NCBI GenBank assembly: GCA_015680685.1
Contig: MNCI01025282.1
Location: 45,136-109,135, forward strand
From: Gnetum montanum
Lineage: Eukaryota > Streptophyta > Gnetopsida > Gnetales > Gnetaceae
Direction of reading: 5' to 3'
Length of the DNA: 64,000 nucleotides
Every line of letters begins with the position of its first letter. Within the stretch, counting starts at the first letter, position 1. A program made the position numbers and the translations under genes. Positions 34,097-45,996 of the stretch are shown one piece after another. The notes under the pieces are model-generated. The model worked only from the letters and a program-made list of their open reading frames with translations, was not told the origin of the DNA and ran no database searches.

Positions 34097-35389
34097 AAAA
34101 CCCAAATCAATCATGCCAGGCATCAATCTCTAACTATAGCTATTGGATGCATAACGTCACTATTGTCACTCATGCCTTGCCTATTAATGTTGTAATCATT
34201 CTAGTTTAGTTGTTTTCTATTGCCTCAATTCAAAATGTATCTGTGATGCCATTGAAAGATGAGGATAACGGTGAGGTTCCACTTCCACAATGGAAATCAG
34301 GCAATGTATACAAAGAAGAAGTATATTTTTGGTTTATAATATCAAGTTTTTCACTATTAGGGATGCGTGAAACCCTTGACAACACTTGCTGTCTGACACC
34401 TCCGCTTGCACACTGATTCTCCTCATAGATTTTTTTGCTTACAAATGATAGATGCAATCTTTTTACCTTTTATTTCAATTTGGTGCTTCTTGGACTTAGT
34501 AATACCCTTAATAGTATGATGGATATGTTTTTTATTTTTCTTACCTTTATCCTTTTCCACTTATCCCAATGTAACCTTCTTATCTTATTCATGTCCCTAG
34601 TAATGTTGATGCAAAAAGAAGTGTTGCTATCTTGTATAGATAAAGAGCTAACATTCTCCTACATTTGGCTCTCTATCTACTAAGGCCCACCCTAATTGAA
34701 CAATATTTGCTAACAACCCTTTCAAGTATTGGCACATGAATTATGAAAAGTTTGTCTCATCTTACAATTAATCTTTCTTTTTTGCTTCTCAGATCAAGAG
34801 TTCAACAATGCATTTTATTAGTCCATAATAAAAACCATATTTATGATCTATTTCCTTACCTTCTTCATTTATTAACTACTCCAAATCATATTTTATTAAG
34901 TCACATATATATTAATTTAATTTGTTGAAATCTCATAGAAATGGCTCCCCATGTGTTGATAATATGACAAGGGATTATGACAAGACCAATAGAAACAATA
35001 ATGATATGTCCTATTATGTGAAGATAATTTACTAACATTTGAATCCCTTTTATATAGAATTTTCCATTTTTTCTACAAAGATAAACAAATGAGATGATAG
35101 AATTTGTAAAGCAACATTATATTGTCACCTAATTGGGTAGCTCAATCAATTCTAACTATTGCATTGATAAAGGTTGGATTGGAAGTTGTTATAGAGAAGT
35201 ATACATTAGTTGATGAAATGTTTAGCCCATAGAAACCCAACTAAGAAAAGATCAGTTCATGGAAGCTCATCATGAACTTGCTCAGGTAAGAATGTTATCA
35301 TCCCATTAACATCTTAATCAAAGCAGAAGATCCCATTACTAACAATCTCCTACCTTTAACATTGACAAAATAGTTAATTCATAGCTATG
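34097..35389. other. Unassigned AT-rich stretch
   Basis: Between element D and gag relic E. Only short open frames with no recognised domain (for example 34230-34457, minus). Confidence 0.5.
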
Positions 35390-37371
35390 CTCCACTTTGG
35401 CAAGCAACCAAAGAAGATGTGGAATAAAATAAAAAATAAGAAGGGCCTCCAAACCTAGATCTTCCAATAGGTTAAGAAGAGATAATCAAAGAAGTCATGA
35501 AAGGAGAGCAAGCCAACATGGCTCTCTAGGTTCTCCATCCTCTTCATTATCCTCATTATCCAACATTGACGAGTATGAACATGGACAAGGGAAGTGAACT
35601 ATGAATATAAGATACAATAGACAACATAACATAGATGATGGAAGAGATTGGAATAAACAACCTGGTAGAAACAAGAGTGGAGGCAAAGATGGTAATCAAA
35701 ATAAATATAAACATAGAGACGGTGAACATAGAAATGGTAGAAGGCATGAAAAAGAAGATAGAAGGGGTCATAGTCCTGTCAAAGACTATGTTCATCATGA
35801 ACAAGATGACTATGATGAAACCTTATTAGCTACAAGCCAAAAGTATAATAAACATTAGAGAGGTTTTCTGCATTTTCACTACACATCAAAAGAAAAGTTG
35901 TATTAAGTGGCTAGACATGAATAATATTTCCAAATTTAAAGAAGGCTACAATGGAGATCTGCAACATCATTTGCAAGCCTTTCATGATGCATGCACCTTG
36001 CAAAATATTAAAAATGACTAGTTGAAACGTAAGTTATTCCAAGAACACTCATTAAAAAAGGTAAAGGTTGGTATTGATCCTTAGAGCTAAATCCCATCCA
36101 TAGATGGAGTACAATGTTGGAGTTTTTCAATGATAACTACCAAATATATTCTAGGGTATCTAATTTATAGAATCAAATCCAAGGATGGAGGTAAGGAAAT
36201 CATGTATCCCTTGATGTAGCTTTGGGTATGTACTATTTACTTCTACATAGGTACCCATGACATGACTTCTCTCAATGGGAACAAGGCATATCATAAATAG
36301 GTTATGAAACAAAATTTGAGAAACTCTTGGGGTTTATACCCAAGGGAGACTATTGGAAATGTGAGCCCAACAAACTTAACTAATCATTGATCAAGTAGCC
36401 AAGAAGAAAAGCTAACTTAAAAAGAAGGAAAGCACATATGAGTAGAACTTGGATCCATCCCTTCATAAGAAGAAAGCTAATCTTTGTAAACCAAAAGAAG
36501 ATGTACCTTTAGAGGAAATGATTCAAAAAAAGACCTTACCCATTCAAAAATATATTACCAAAATTGTGGTCAAGGTTGATAAAATGTGTAACTCCATGGA
36601 CTAAAAGTTCCAATCAATATTGAAGATTATGAAGAAGAAAGTGAAGCAAGGTAGAGCCGAGTATAAAGAAAAGAAAAAGAAGAAGGACATAAATAGGGAC
36701 TTTTACCAGCACAAAGTGAAAATAACTATGGTAGAAGAGATTGTAGACTTTGATATAGAAGAAGAAGGATATGACATATGCCAATATAAACATCCAAAGT
36801 GTTGCTGTGTAATCATGTCACATCTCTAAGACTCTAGGACATACACTTTGAATCCCATGTTTATTTAAAAATAACACCCAAGAAACAACCTTATCCACAA
36901 GGCAATTACATGCAATGGTACCACCTATAATAATCTATCCAAATGGGACTCTACCATAACCTCAAAAGTAGCATTACCAATAATGGAAAAATCAATAGCT
37001 ATGGAAAATGTCACCACCAAGGACCCTTATGGATACTATGTCCAACAACTCATGTCTTCTATTGGCTCTACCACATATGCTTCTCTTCATCACTATTACC
37101 CTTTTAACTACTACATAATGACTTCATGAATAGAATCACCAACTGATGCTCATCATCTTCATCGACCCTTTTAACAACATACTATTGTGATGAGAATTAA
37201 TGTGTTCAACTTACAATAACTTGCATGAAATATTGTGTTTCCTTTCTTAATATCATTGATGCAATAGAATGTAGTATAAAACTATACACAACAAAAAATG
37301 GTTTGAATTTATCTCTTCAAATTGAATGAGGACATTTTGATCATAACAACAAAATGATCTAGTAGTGAAAG
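35390..37371 (+). pseudogene. gag relic E (Athila-like family)
   Basis: Plus strand. A charged N-terminal part (RDGEHRNGRRHEKEDRRGHS; DDYDETLLATSQKYNKH, 35601-35858) matches the LLATKS/LLATTS segment of the other gags. Broken capsid pieces follow (LQHHLQAFHDACTLQNIKND at about 35950-36020; TMLEFFNDNYQIYS near 36120). A lysine-rich region, YDICQYKHPKCCC (knuckle with first Cys lost, about 36770-36808) and DPYGYYVQQLMSS (37018-37060) come next. Many stops. No LTR or primer site is seen upstream, and it ends at the LTR starting 37372, so it is a truncated copy. Confidence 0.7.
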
Positions 37372-37644
37372 TGATGAGCAGCAGGTACCCTACTACGCCT
37401 AACCATACGAATCACAAGCATTCCTGCATGATATGGTCAAATTCCATGGATGGGACTAGTTGTGCATCTAGATCATTAAGCATTGATCACAGTTCACTAT
37501 CTTCCAACTTGGACTAGTGGTAGCTTTGTCATGTATGGTTTAGTCCAAAGTGAGGCATATGATTGTTGATGTTGTTTTAACCTTATGCTACTCCTAATGA
37601 TAATAAATAAATTGATTATTTAATATAATTAACAACAAGAAGAT

Positions 37645-38450
37645 TGATGAGTGGCAAGGTACCCCTACACTCAACCATACGAATACGAGCATTTCACGCA
37701 CGATCCGGTTGAACTCCAAGGACCAAGTGGTTATGCGCCTTAAAGGAACACTCAGGGTTAATCAATTGTTGTCTTCCCAAACTTACTTGTATTGTCATGA
37801 TTGTATGGTTAAGTAAGCTTGAGGTATATGATTTTTATAGCTTTTGTATTTTTTATGTCTTCTACTAATAAAGGAGAGGGAGAGAGAACTAAGTGGCCAA
37901 CTTACATTAACTATTCATTAATTAAGCTCTAAATGTTCCTAACACCAGTATCTATTCCCACTTGCCGTACACATCCTGAACCAGTGCAACGCTGTTGGGG
38001 TTACCAAATGCTAATCGTTACTAGGTTACAAAGTGTTACACACATGCTCGAAGCGATCGTACTGAGTGTATTTAACTAAGGGGGTTGAAGGTTGAGAGAG
38101 ATATTAATTAATTAGGAAAGCATTAAATAATCATTAATTACTAATTAGCTTAATCTATATGCTACAAGGTTTATCATAAAGTTCGTCTTTATTGTCGTAC
38201 ACAAAATTGTCCTCAGGTACAAATTGCTCGAATAAAGATCCGTTCACTCTATGACTCCTACTGCGAGCACAAAAAAATAATTCTAACTCTGGAATGACAA
38301 AACTGCAAGATTCTAGCTAAGGATCTAAGTCTAACTGTTTGAACAAAGGGTGCTGCCTCTTATTTATAGAAGATGAGGTAGGACGTGATATTGCATATGC
38401 GATATCGTGTGGTGGCTATGAAATCACATACGCGATATCGCAGTTCATCA
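37645..38450 (-). repeat. Solo LTR nested in another LTR, with AAGAT target duplication
   Basis: 806 bp from TGATGAGTGGC to CAGTTCATCA. Identical 5-mers AAGAT flank it (37640-37644 and 38451-38455). The minus-strand TATA box is at 38361-38368 and GCGATATCGC is at 38432-38441. There is no internal element sequence, so it is the product of LTR-LTR recombination after insertion. Confidence 0.92.
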
Positions 38451-38652
38451 AAGATAAATGCTAAACTAGCCTACAAGTGATGAGTGTCTATTCCCAGCTT
38501 TCCATACATGTCTTGAACCCACATATCCACTACTAGGATTTCCAAACATCATGCTACTAGGCAAACCAAGAAATAACGTTGCTGGAATTACCAAGCAAAT
38601 ACGTATTTACACTAGAAACTAGTCGCACTCATTCCGCCAATTCATTAACATG

Positions 38653-38792
38653 CATGGAAATGTAAATATTAACTAAGTACATGAAACATAAATATTAACT
38701 AAGTACACGTAAAGTAAAATTTCATGAAAATGTAAATAATAACTAAGTACATGAAACATAAGTATTAACTAAGTACATGTTAAGTAAAATTG
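38653..38792. repeat. Two tandem 70-bp units inside the LTR
   Basis: 38653-38722 and 38723-38792 are near-identical; each holds two sub-copies of a segment with TATTAACTAAGTACA. Other LTRs of the family have it once. Confidence 0.85.
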
Positions 38793-39117
38793 CATGGAAA
38801 GTAAATTTATGTTATTCCAAGTGCTACAAGGTTTACTAAGAAAGCTTGTTTTTATTACCATTCACACTTAAGTGTCCAGGTACATTAGTGCTCAAATAAA
38901 GATCCATACACTCCTCAAGTCCTATTGCAGGCACTTAGAAAATATTCTAAGTGTTATGAAATCAAACTTTATGAACCTAGCTATACTACTAACTTGAAGA
39001 TGCCACAAATGTATATGGGGCATGCATTTATATAGGCAATAGAAGACAATATGTCAACACCTCAAACCTTTCATTGAACCAATCACATTGACACAACCTA
39101 AAAATGACGACTCATCA

Positions 39118-39140
39118 TACCCCCACGACTAAATGAAAAC
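39118..39140 (-). promoter_or_regulatory. Polypurine tract of locus C
   Basis: The minus strand reads GTCGTGGGGGTA directly before TGATGAGTCG of the 3' LTR. Confidence 0.6.
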
Positions 39141-39359
39141 TCATCCTTAAGTGAACAAAAGGAGAAACAAGTTTCTTACAAAATTTTAGAAAGGTATGAG
39201 ATTATTAACTAACTACTAACATACAAAAAAACATTAAGTACCCAATTATATAGATTTACAATCATTACAAAATTTGATGTTCATGACAACAAAATTAAAC
39301 ACCATAACAAAAACTAGCAACACAACTCCTCTGAAGACTTAAAGATAAGAAAGAAAATC

Positions 39360-40584
39360 AGCTGGTCCTAGGTGATGGAGGCTTCTAAGGTGTCAAAGGA
39401 TCTTCTCCTACTTCTGGTGCATGCAACTATTATGGTTGAGACAGTGGTTATGGCTATCTAGTTGTAGCTGCAACTTTTAGAGGAAGATAGAAAGCATCCA
39501 GCAATGCTTTCATCTTCTCCTCCTTACTCTTGGGATCATACATGGTCCATGCAGCATCACCAATGTGGGCCGATATGGGAACATCCCAAGGATAGGCATT
39601 CTAGGAAACAGTTCCTTCATGTTGATGAACCAGTTTGTGAAGTGCTTTTGTTCAATGTCAAATGCTCTGATAGTGTTTTACAGCTCTTGGTAGTCATTCA
39701 ACCTCCTAGCCAAGTTCTTAGCTATTGATCTCTGATCAATGAAGTGTTGCCTGAGAACATCGAGTTCCACATTTATTATTTCAAGATTATGCTTGGCTTA
39801 TTTATGGTGCTTAAACTCAATCTCATACAACAGATATAAGCTAGCCACTTACTTCTTCAAATTTGACCATGGCTGTCCAGTAGTCAACATTGCCAAGTTT
39901 TCATAGTGAAGGTTGGTGAGCTTCATGCATTTAGTCATTTCCTCAATCTATAGCTCCTTGAGGCAAATGTTAGCTTTGTTGTATTCATTTAGTCCATCAA
40001 AGATCATCTGCCATATGTCAGCTTCTTATTGAAGTTGCTAGAGGGCCTCATTCACCTTTGCCTTCATCTGTTGGATGTGTTTCTCATTAATGTCCTTCTA
40101 CAAGCCAACTGGGCCCCTGTAGTATTTCTTAACCTATTCAAATTTCATGGCCTCGTTCTTCCAGGTGGCAATTTTGATTACAAATCTCTAGCAAAGGGCA
40201 TAGATCTCCTTCATCGAGAGATTACAGTTCTTGGCTGCCAACCTCCTTAAATCCATTGTCACCTTGGCAAGCTGCTCCTACTGTTATTACATATTTGCTC
40301 TTTTTGAAACTCAACAGTATGCTCACAATGATTATCCTTGGTCAAATTTGCATTCTCTTGGCAAACCTCTAACAAGTCCTTCTAAATGTTCTAGACAGTT
40401 ACATCAGTCAAGGACTAGTCAAAGATCACTAACTCCTTTATGTACTTAGCCTCATGGAATTTGAATTGAAGTTGTTGAAAAGCTTCATCCCTAGTTATTA
40501 CTTGGTTGAGTATCATGGAATAAGAAAGGTGGAGCCTAATTTTAGCAACCTCTACAACCAAGCACTAATTTTCAACTTTGGCTA
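39360..40584 (-). pseudogene. ORF2 of locus C, C-terminal part
   Basis: Minus strand homologous to the end of ORF2 of element B: KHFTNWFINMKELFPRMPIL corresponds to the B segment with AAWYVKANTMFSQLPCPW (29929 onwards), followed by a K/E-rich end. From about 39650 to 40580 the translation is helical and charged, fitting the coiled-coil part. Frames are broken by many stops. It is separated from its N-terminal part by the LTR at 40585-41556. Confidence 0.6.
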
Positions 40585-41556
40585 TGATGAAGCATCAAAG
40601 TGTCACATCGATGGACCCCTGTTGACATGGCCTCATTGATGGGTCCTTGTCAACGCAACCCCATTTATGTGGTGTTGCCCCATTGATGGGGCTACATCAA
40701 CGTAGCATTTGCTACGTTTATGGGGCCCCGTCAATGGGATCATGTTGACTTAGCATTTACTACATTTATGGGGCCCCATTAATGTAGCTCCATAATAAAG
40801 TCCATAAATGCATGCTCACTAGCCATGTTTATGAGGGTAAAATTCATAGTTGTATCAGAGCTCTTATAGTTTTGTCATTTGAGAGTTAGAATATTTCTTT
40901 GAGTGCCCGCAACATGAGTCCAAAAGTGTACAAATCTTTATTTAAGCACTAATGCACCTAAGCACACCAATGTGAACGATAATAAAGATGAGCCTTTTGA
41001 TCAAACTTTGTAGAACTTACAATAGATTAATGATTTATTTCTAAATTTACTATTTTCATTAATTACAAAATTAATTAAGCTAAAATAGATGTTAATCAAT
41101 TAATTAAGTAATTAATCTTAATAGATTAAACACATAAGTATGACCACTTCGAGCATAACATACAACACTTGGTAATCCCAACAGTGCTTAACGCTTAGTA
41201 GCCCAGCAGTGTTGTATGCATTCAGGAAGTGTATGAAAAGTAAGACTAGATACTTATGTTAGAATTAGTTAGAGATTAATTAATTACTTAGATAAATTAG
41301 CTATTAAAGTACTACATTTTTCTCTTTTAAAGCACCAGGAACAAAAACTAATAGAAATCATATGCCTCGATTACACTTAACTATATCCTTGTACATCACA
41401 AGTGTAATTGGGAAGAAAATGAATGACTATTAGGGCAAGTTCATTTCCTAGAGGCTAGTGTACCATAAGACATAGAATCCACAAAATTTGACCAGATCAT
41501 ACGTGAATGCTTAGTGATTCATATGGTTGAGCATAGGGGTACTTCACCGCTCATCA
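40585..41556 (+). repeat. Solo LTR (C subfamily) in antisense within ORF2
   Basis: Starts TGATGAAGCATC and ends CGCTCATCA. It is the reverse orientation of the locus C 5' LTR and similar to it. No primer site follows and no element body is attached. U3 (about 40600-40800) has repeats of GATGGGG/GGGGCC type. The flanking 5-mers (GGCTA and TCTCC) do not match, and about 0.75 kb of ORF2 expected from B is missing at the site. Confidence 0.75.
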
Positions 41557-42478
41557 TCTCCATTCAATTAGTAGTCAAAGTGCGTCGAATAGTATAATTT
41601 GTATAGCAGACTATCCCTCCCCTTCAACATAGTTTTTTGATGATGCATGGGAAAGGGAATGCCTTCCTTCTATGTTCATTCTCCTTAAACTGCTTCTCTA
41701 TCTCCAGATAGACCAACTGTGGAAGGTTAACTAGGAATCTCCTACTCAGAGCAGCACATGCATGGGCAGAAAAAGTAGTGATCTTGTTAGGCCTCACTAT
41801 GGGACTTAGGTGAAAGGCCATAATCTTATAGTGAATTCTTTCTGTTGATGTGAGTGTGTCATACTTCTTATGATCGATGCCATAGCACTATAGAATCCAT
41901 TCCTTTTTTATGGTGCGATCCACCTACATTAGAATCTCAATGAGATTCACCCCACTTTCTAGCAACCCAAGTGCTTCAGTAATGGCTTACACCAAGTAGG
42001 ACACTAAAATGTCCTTGATTTTGACCATTGAACCAGCTTGCCTGTTATGCCAAAAAAAGAACATCTCTCCCATATACCACTCCCCGCTAGAAGTGATAAT
42101 TGGCTACATGGGAGAGGTCTTCAATTGGTCCTGTACTTTCTTAGGTGCTTGCTCCAAGAAATAGACAAAGTTTAACTCCTTGAGCATTTTCTTCTAGACC
42201 TCCCTTGATCTAATTTAAGTTAGTTAGGCCTCCATCAAGGTTGCCTCAAGGTTTTCTTGCTGAGATGGTGCCTCATCTTGGTGGAAATGTTCTATTGCTA
42301 CTGCTAGTTCTAGAATCTAACAAATGGATTCCACTTCGACCTCTTCCCTAAGAGGTCCCATGGCATGGGTTGTAATTGGTTCTTCTTGAGCCTATTTTTA
42401 GCCCCTTCCCATTCTTTGTTGTTTCTCCCTTGGTTAAGACAATCCTCCTTCCTTTCTATATTTTCCTTTTAATGCCAT
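41557..42478 (-). pseudogene. ORF2 of locus C, N-terminal domain
   Basis: Minus strand. ATG at 42476-42478 follows AG (42479-42480) and a TACTAAT (42502-42508). The domain reads with a few stops: SSGEWYMGEMFFFWHNRQAG, VKIKDILVSYLV, ITEALGLLESGVNLIEIL, KKYDTLTSTERIHYKIMAFH, then 41821-41624 open: RRFLVNLPQLVYLEIEKQF and AFPFPCIIKKLC. It aligns with B ORF2 (27618-28304) and F. It stands downstream of integrase. Function unknown; see the B copy. Confidence 0.7.
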
Positions 42479-44659
42479 CTATGGTCACAACACATCTATG
42501 GATTAGTAGATATAATGTGTAACTTTGAACATTTAAATACCTTTTCTTGTCAGTTAGTTACACTTGGCTATGGTTGGACCATGGCAGATTAATTATTTTA
42601 TTCTTATTTTATTAATTAATTTTTATTACAAATGTCACCGGAGCTTGTTGGAAAGGTTTAACTTCTATAATTTGGTGTTTAAATGTTGATTTCTTAGTTA
42701 AACCTTGTGGGAGTTGGAAACGATGGCAAAAAAATTTCTATCAAAAATGGCACATTCGTGGCCCCCACAACTAAGAGCTTACCTCTAGGAGCTACAAGGT
42801 TGAAGAATGGAGTGATTTGGATAAATGGTCAGGAAGTTATGGGCTTTGGAAGGTTCTAGGCTATGAAAATTTCAAAAACTCCCTTGGCATTTATGAGCAA
42901 ATGTAAAAATTTCTATGGAGGGTCACACATATTGATAGTATTTTTGCACTACATCGATGGGGCCATGTATATGGGGCCTCATATACACATGGGCTCCATT
43001 GACAAGGCCCCATTTAAGGGGTCCATAAACAAAATTTTAAAACTTAAATATTTTGAAAAGTACAAGGAATTTTTGAATGAATTTGGGATCTGTGAAGTCC
43101 CAGAAAAACCAAGAATATGATGAAATCATTGAAGAGTGTCTTTGAAAGCTTAAAAATTCAAAAATTTAATGGAGAATATGTGAATTAAAGAAAATATGTA
43201 AAGGAGCACATGGTCGAATGCAGAAGATGGGTGTATGAAAGATTCTAATTACAAGAATGCCTAAGGATAAGGTGCTTAACAAACCCAACCAATAGATATG
43301 TAAGTGGATCCTTCCCATAGTAGGTACATTCCTTGTTTGCCCTTACATAACCTCAACCTGAGGAGATAGTGGGCCGCATGGGTGATTAATGGTTGATGAA
43401 AGTTAAGGACCAAAACCTAGAAGATTCTACCAAAGAAGTCAAGTATGTCAGACAAAGACACCGAACAAGAACATGGACATTAGCAATGTGGTGCGTTATA
43501 GGCAACATGGATGGATGATGGAGAAGGTGGAATGGAATTCTTAATTGAGGTCATAAAAACTCCCTTGTGGATTTCTTTTTTAAATCACCTGAGAAGATCC
43601 ATCCTTAGTCTAGACCAAAACCAACTACTTTCAGTGACTTCACATCGCCACTCTAAAATCAATCCATCCCCTCAAGACACAAAAGTGCTCCCATAGAACA
43701 ACCACCATTCCATAAAGAGAAGAAAAGAGAAGCAAGAAGTGAGAGAGGGCCTTAGTTAGAGGGGATCTTCAGGCATGGATAACATGTCTTTCTAGTACCA
43801 TAACCAATGCTTGTAGCCTATTTATTTGTCTAAGCAATGTGCTTTGAATTTCCATCATGCTTTTTTTTCTTTATTTTGTTTTGTTTTGTTTTTTTTTTTT
43901 TTGTTATTTTTGGATGAGAACCACACCATGCAAAGACTTATTCAAGTTCTTGTTATTAGTCGACACGGAATAGTAAGAAATCCATGAAAACATTCATGCG
44001 TCCAAGCAAGTAAAAGAGTACAAAGAGTATTGAGTCCCCTTCAAATCACACCCTATGCAAACCTTTGAATCCTTTCCAATTTTGGAAACTACAAAGGTCA
44101 TAAATTTATTAAAATTTTATTTAATGAAAGGGATCTCATACTTCCAAAATAAGGAAAACCATAGAGTTTATGGCTAAGTAGATGTCATGGATTCACTGCC
44201 TGCTCCATGAAAAAGAACCCATGTCTTAGCCATCAGTACAAAAATTCAAAAATAGAAACTAAACATTAGCAACTAAAACATTAAGCATAATCCACCATTA
44301 GCAACAGCTATAGCACCACTGTGTCCTGTTGGCACAAAGCACATTTATTAATAAAAATTAGAAAATCACACCAAAATAAAGTAAAGAATATATAAGAAAC
44401 TGTAAAATATTTAATAAAAATTTAAATGTATTAACAATGGTGTAAAATAGGAAAAATAATTAAAATAAAAAAGGTGTAAAATAAATAATTTGTAAAGACA
44501 AAAATGTGTAAAACAAAAAATAGAAAAACTAAGGAGCCACATATATGATTAGCACGAATGGCCATCTCCCCCATGACTGAGTTGGAAGGAGGAGATCTAA
44601 AAAGTTGAGTGTGGTTGTCCATCTGTTAAGATATTTGTTGCACTGGCTTACTTGGGCTC
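42479..44659 (-). other. Locus C spacer between integrase and ORF2
   Basis: No good ORF. 42640-43200 is related to 52650-53180 of F. 42950-43030 carries GATGGGGCC-type repeats like those of the C-subfamily U3. 43700-43950 carries the segment shared with A and F (GGCCTTAGTTAGAGGGG, ATAACATGTCTTTC), then poly-T. 44150-44650 is AT-rich with nothing recognised. Confidence 0.6.
42950..43030 (-). promoter_or_regulatory. U3-like GATGGGGCC repeats upstream of ORF2
   Basis: CATCGATGGGGCC, GGGCCTC, GGCTCCATTGAC and GGCCCCATTTAAGGGG occur within 80 bp. They match the style of U3 in the LTR at 40585-41556 (CATCGATGG, GATGGGGC, GGGGCCCC). The site lies about 480-550 bp upstream of the ORF2 start. A TATA box is less clear here than in B and F. 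Confidence 0.4.
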
Positions 44660-45980
44660 ATGGAAAGGCTTTATCTATTCGATATTGACCAATTGCTTCT
44701 TGTTTGGACTTTCAGGTTTGTATATGATCATGGCCCTAGAAGGAAAGGTTTCATAAATTATATAAAGTCCCTCCCACAATTTTTGAAATTTGGTTTTTTG
44801 AGGAACATGTGTGGGGTTCCAATAGATAACCGTATCTCTCAGTTTAAATTTCTTTTTTTGTATTCTTAGGTCATGTCATTGTTTGCTGAATGCCTTATGC
44901 ACTTTATTCAAGGATAGGGCTACTAATTGATTTTCTTCTAGCACATTCAAGTTGATTAATCTTTCTTTTTATTTCAAACTCAAGTCAAGATCTAGATCAC
45001 AATCTGTTGAGAGTGTACAAAGCTCAGATTGAATTGGGAGCATTGGAAACTTTCCATAAACCAACTCATAGGGAGAGTAGTCAATAGGGAGTTTCCATGT
45101 TGAGTGGTAGGCCCAAGGGACATCGTTGAGTTTTATGCGTTAATCTCTCCTATATTTGCTAATGGTTCTTGTTATAATCTTTGTGATCTCCCTATTAGTC
45201 ACCTCTTCTTGACCATTGGCTTGGGGGTGATAGGGTGTTGTTAATTTATGTTTAACCCCCAAGCATTGCATGAGTTTTCAAAAAGTAGCACTTGTAAAAT
45301 GGGTTCCATTATCAAAAATCAGTGCATGTGGCATTCCAAACCTATTCACAACATTTTTTATACAAATTGAGCAATGGTGGATGATGTACAGTCAATGACG
45401 ATTACTACTTCTACCCATTTGGTACAGTAGTCGACAATGATGATTATATATGCCTTCATATTAAACATGGATGTGATGGAACCCATGAAATTTATGCCCC
45501 ATATGTTAAAAGGTTCCAATGGTTGAATCCACTATTGAGGACCTTCCATTCATGCAGTGGCCCCACTATCTTATTGATAATGCTCACAAGATTGAACAAA
45601 TTGGTGGACATCTCTGAAGATTATGGGCCAATAGTATCTTTCCATTAGGATTTTTATGGTTATGCATCTCCAAGCATAGTGGCCTCCATAAGGGCCTTCA
45701 TGAGCATCTTGGATAACATGCAATTAATCTGCATCAAGTACACACCAACAAACTAGGTCATCAATGTACACCTTGTAAAGGTGTCCATTGATTTTCATGA
45801 ATTGCTTAGCTTAATGAAGAAACTGTTATTTCTTTTTGTGATCCAGATCTTGTGGCATCTTCTAAGTGAGAAGATAAGTGAAGATGTCATCATATCATTT
45901 TGGTTATGTGGGCAATTTGTCATTTATTGCACTAGTAAAGAGGAGTTCATCTAGAAACAGATCAGAGAATGGGCTTTCCT
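44660..45980 (-). pseudogene. Locus C integrase
   Basis: Minus strand, broken. It follows the RNase H end. Visible parts: CVLDADLHV-like and AHEGPYGGHYAWRCITIKIL then MERYYWPIIFRDVHQFVQSC (zinc-binding region, H-H-C-C-like); PLEPFNIWGINFMGSI (core, first Asp changed to Asn) and VDYCTKWVEVV; a QHPITPKPMVKKR segment that matches YHPQTNGQ. The C-terminal part reads EYKKRNLN then IGTPHMFLKKPNFKNCGRD. It would insert cDNA. More than ten stops and frameshifts. Confidence 0.75.
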
Positions 45981-45996
45981 CCTCTTTGTTGTCCCA

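Larger units (their letters stand above)
37372..39117 (-). repeat. 3' LTR of locus C (A/B subfamily), interrupted by a solo LTR
   Basis: Starts TGATGAGCAGC at 37372 and ends GACTCATCA at 39117, split by 37645-38450. Without the insertion it is about 940 bp. The 37372-37600 part is nearly the same as the A LTRs (GGACTAGTGGTAGC and TAGTCCAAAGTGAGGC). A polypurine-type sequence follows at 39118, so it faces an element lying to the right. Confidence 0.8.

Noticed and set aside
40585-41556. Reading this LTR as the 3' LTR of locus C
   Set aside because: Its orientation is opposite to the gag-pol-ORF2 direction and to the 5' LTR at 50855.
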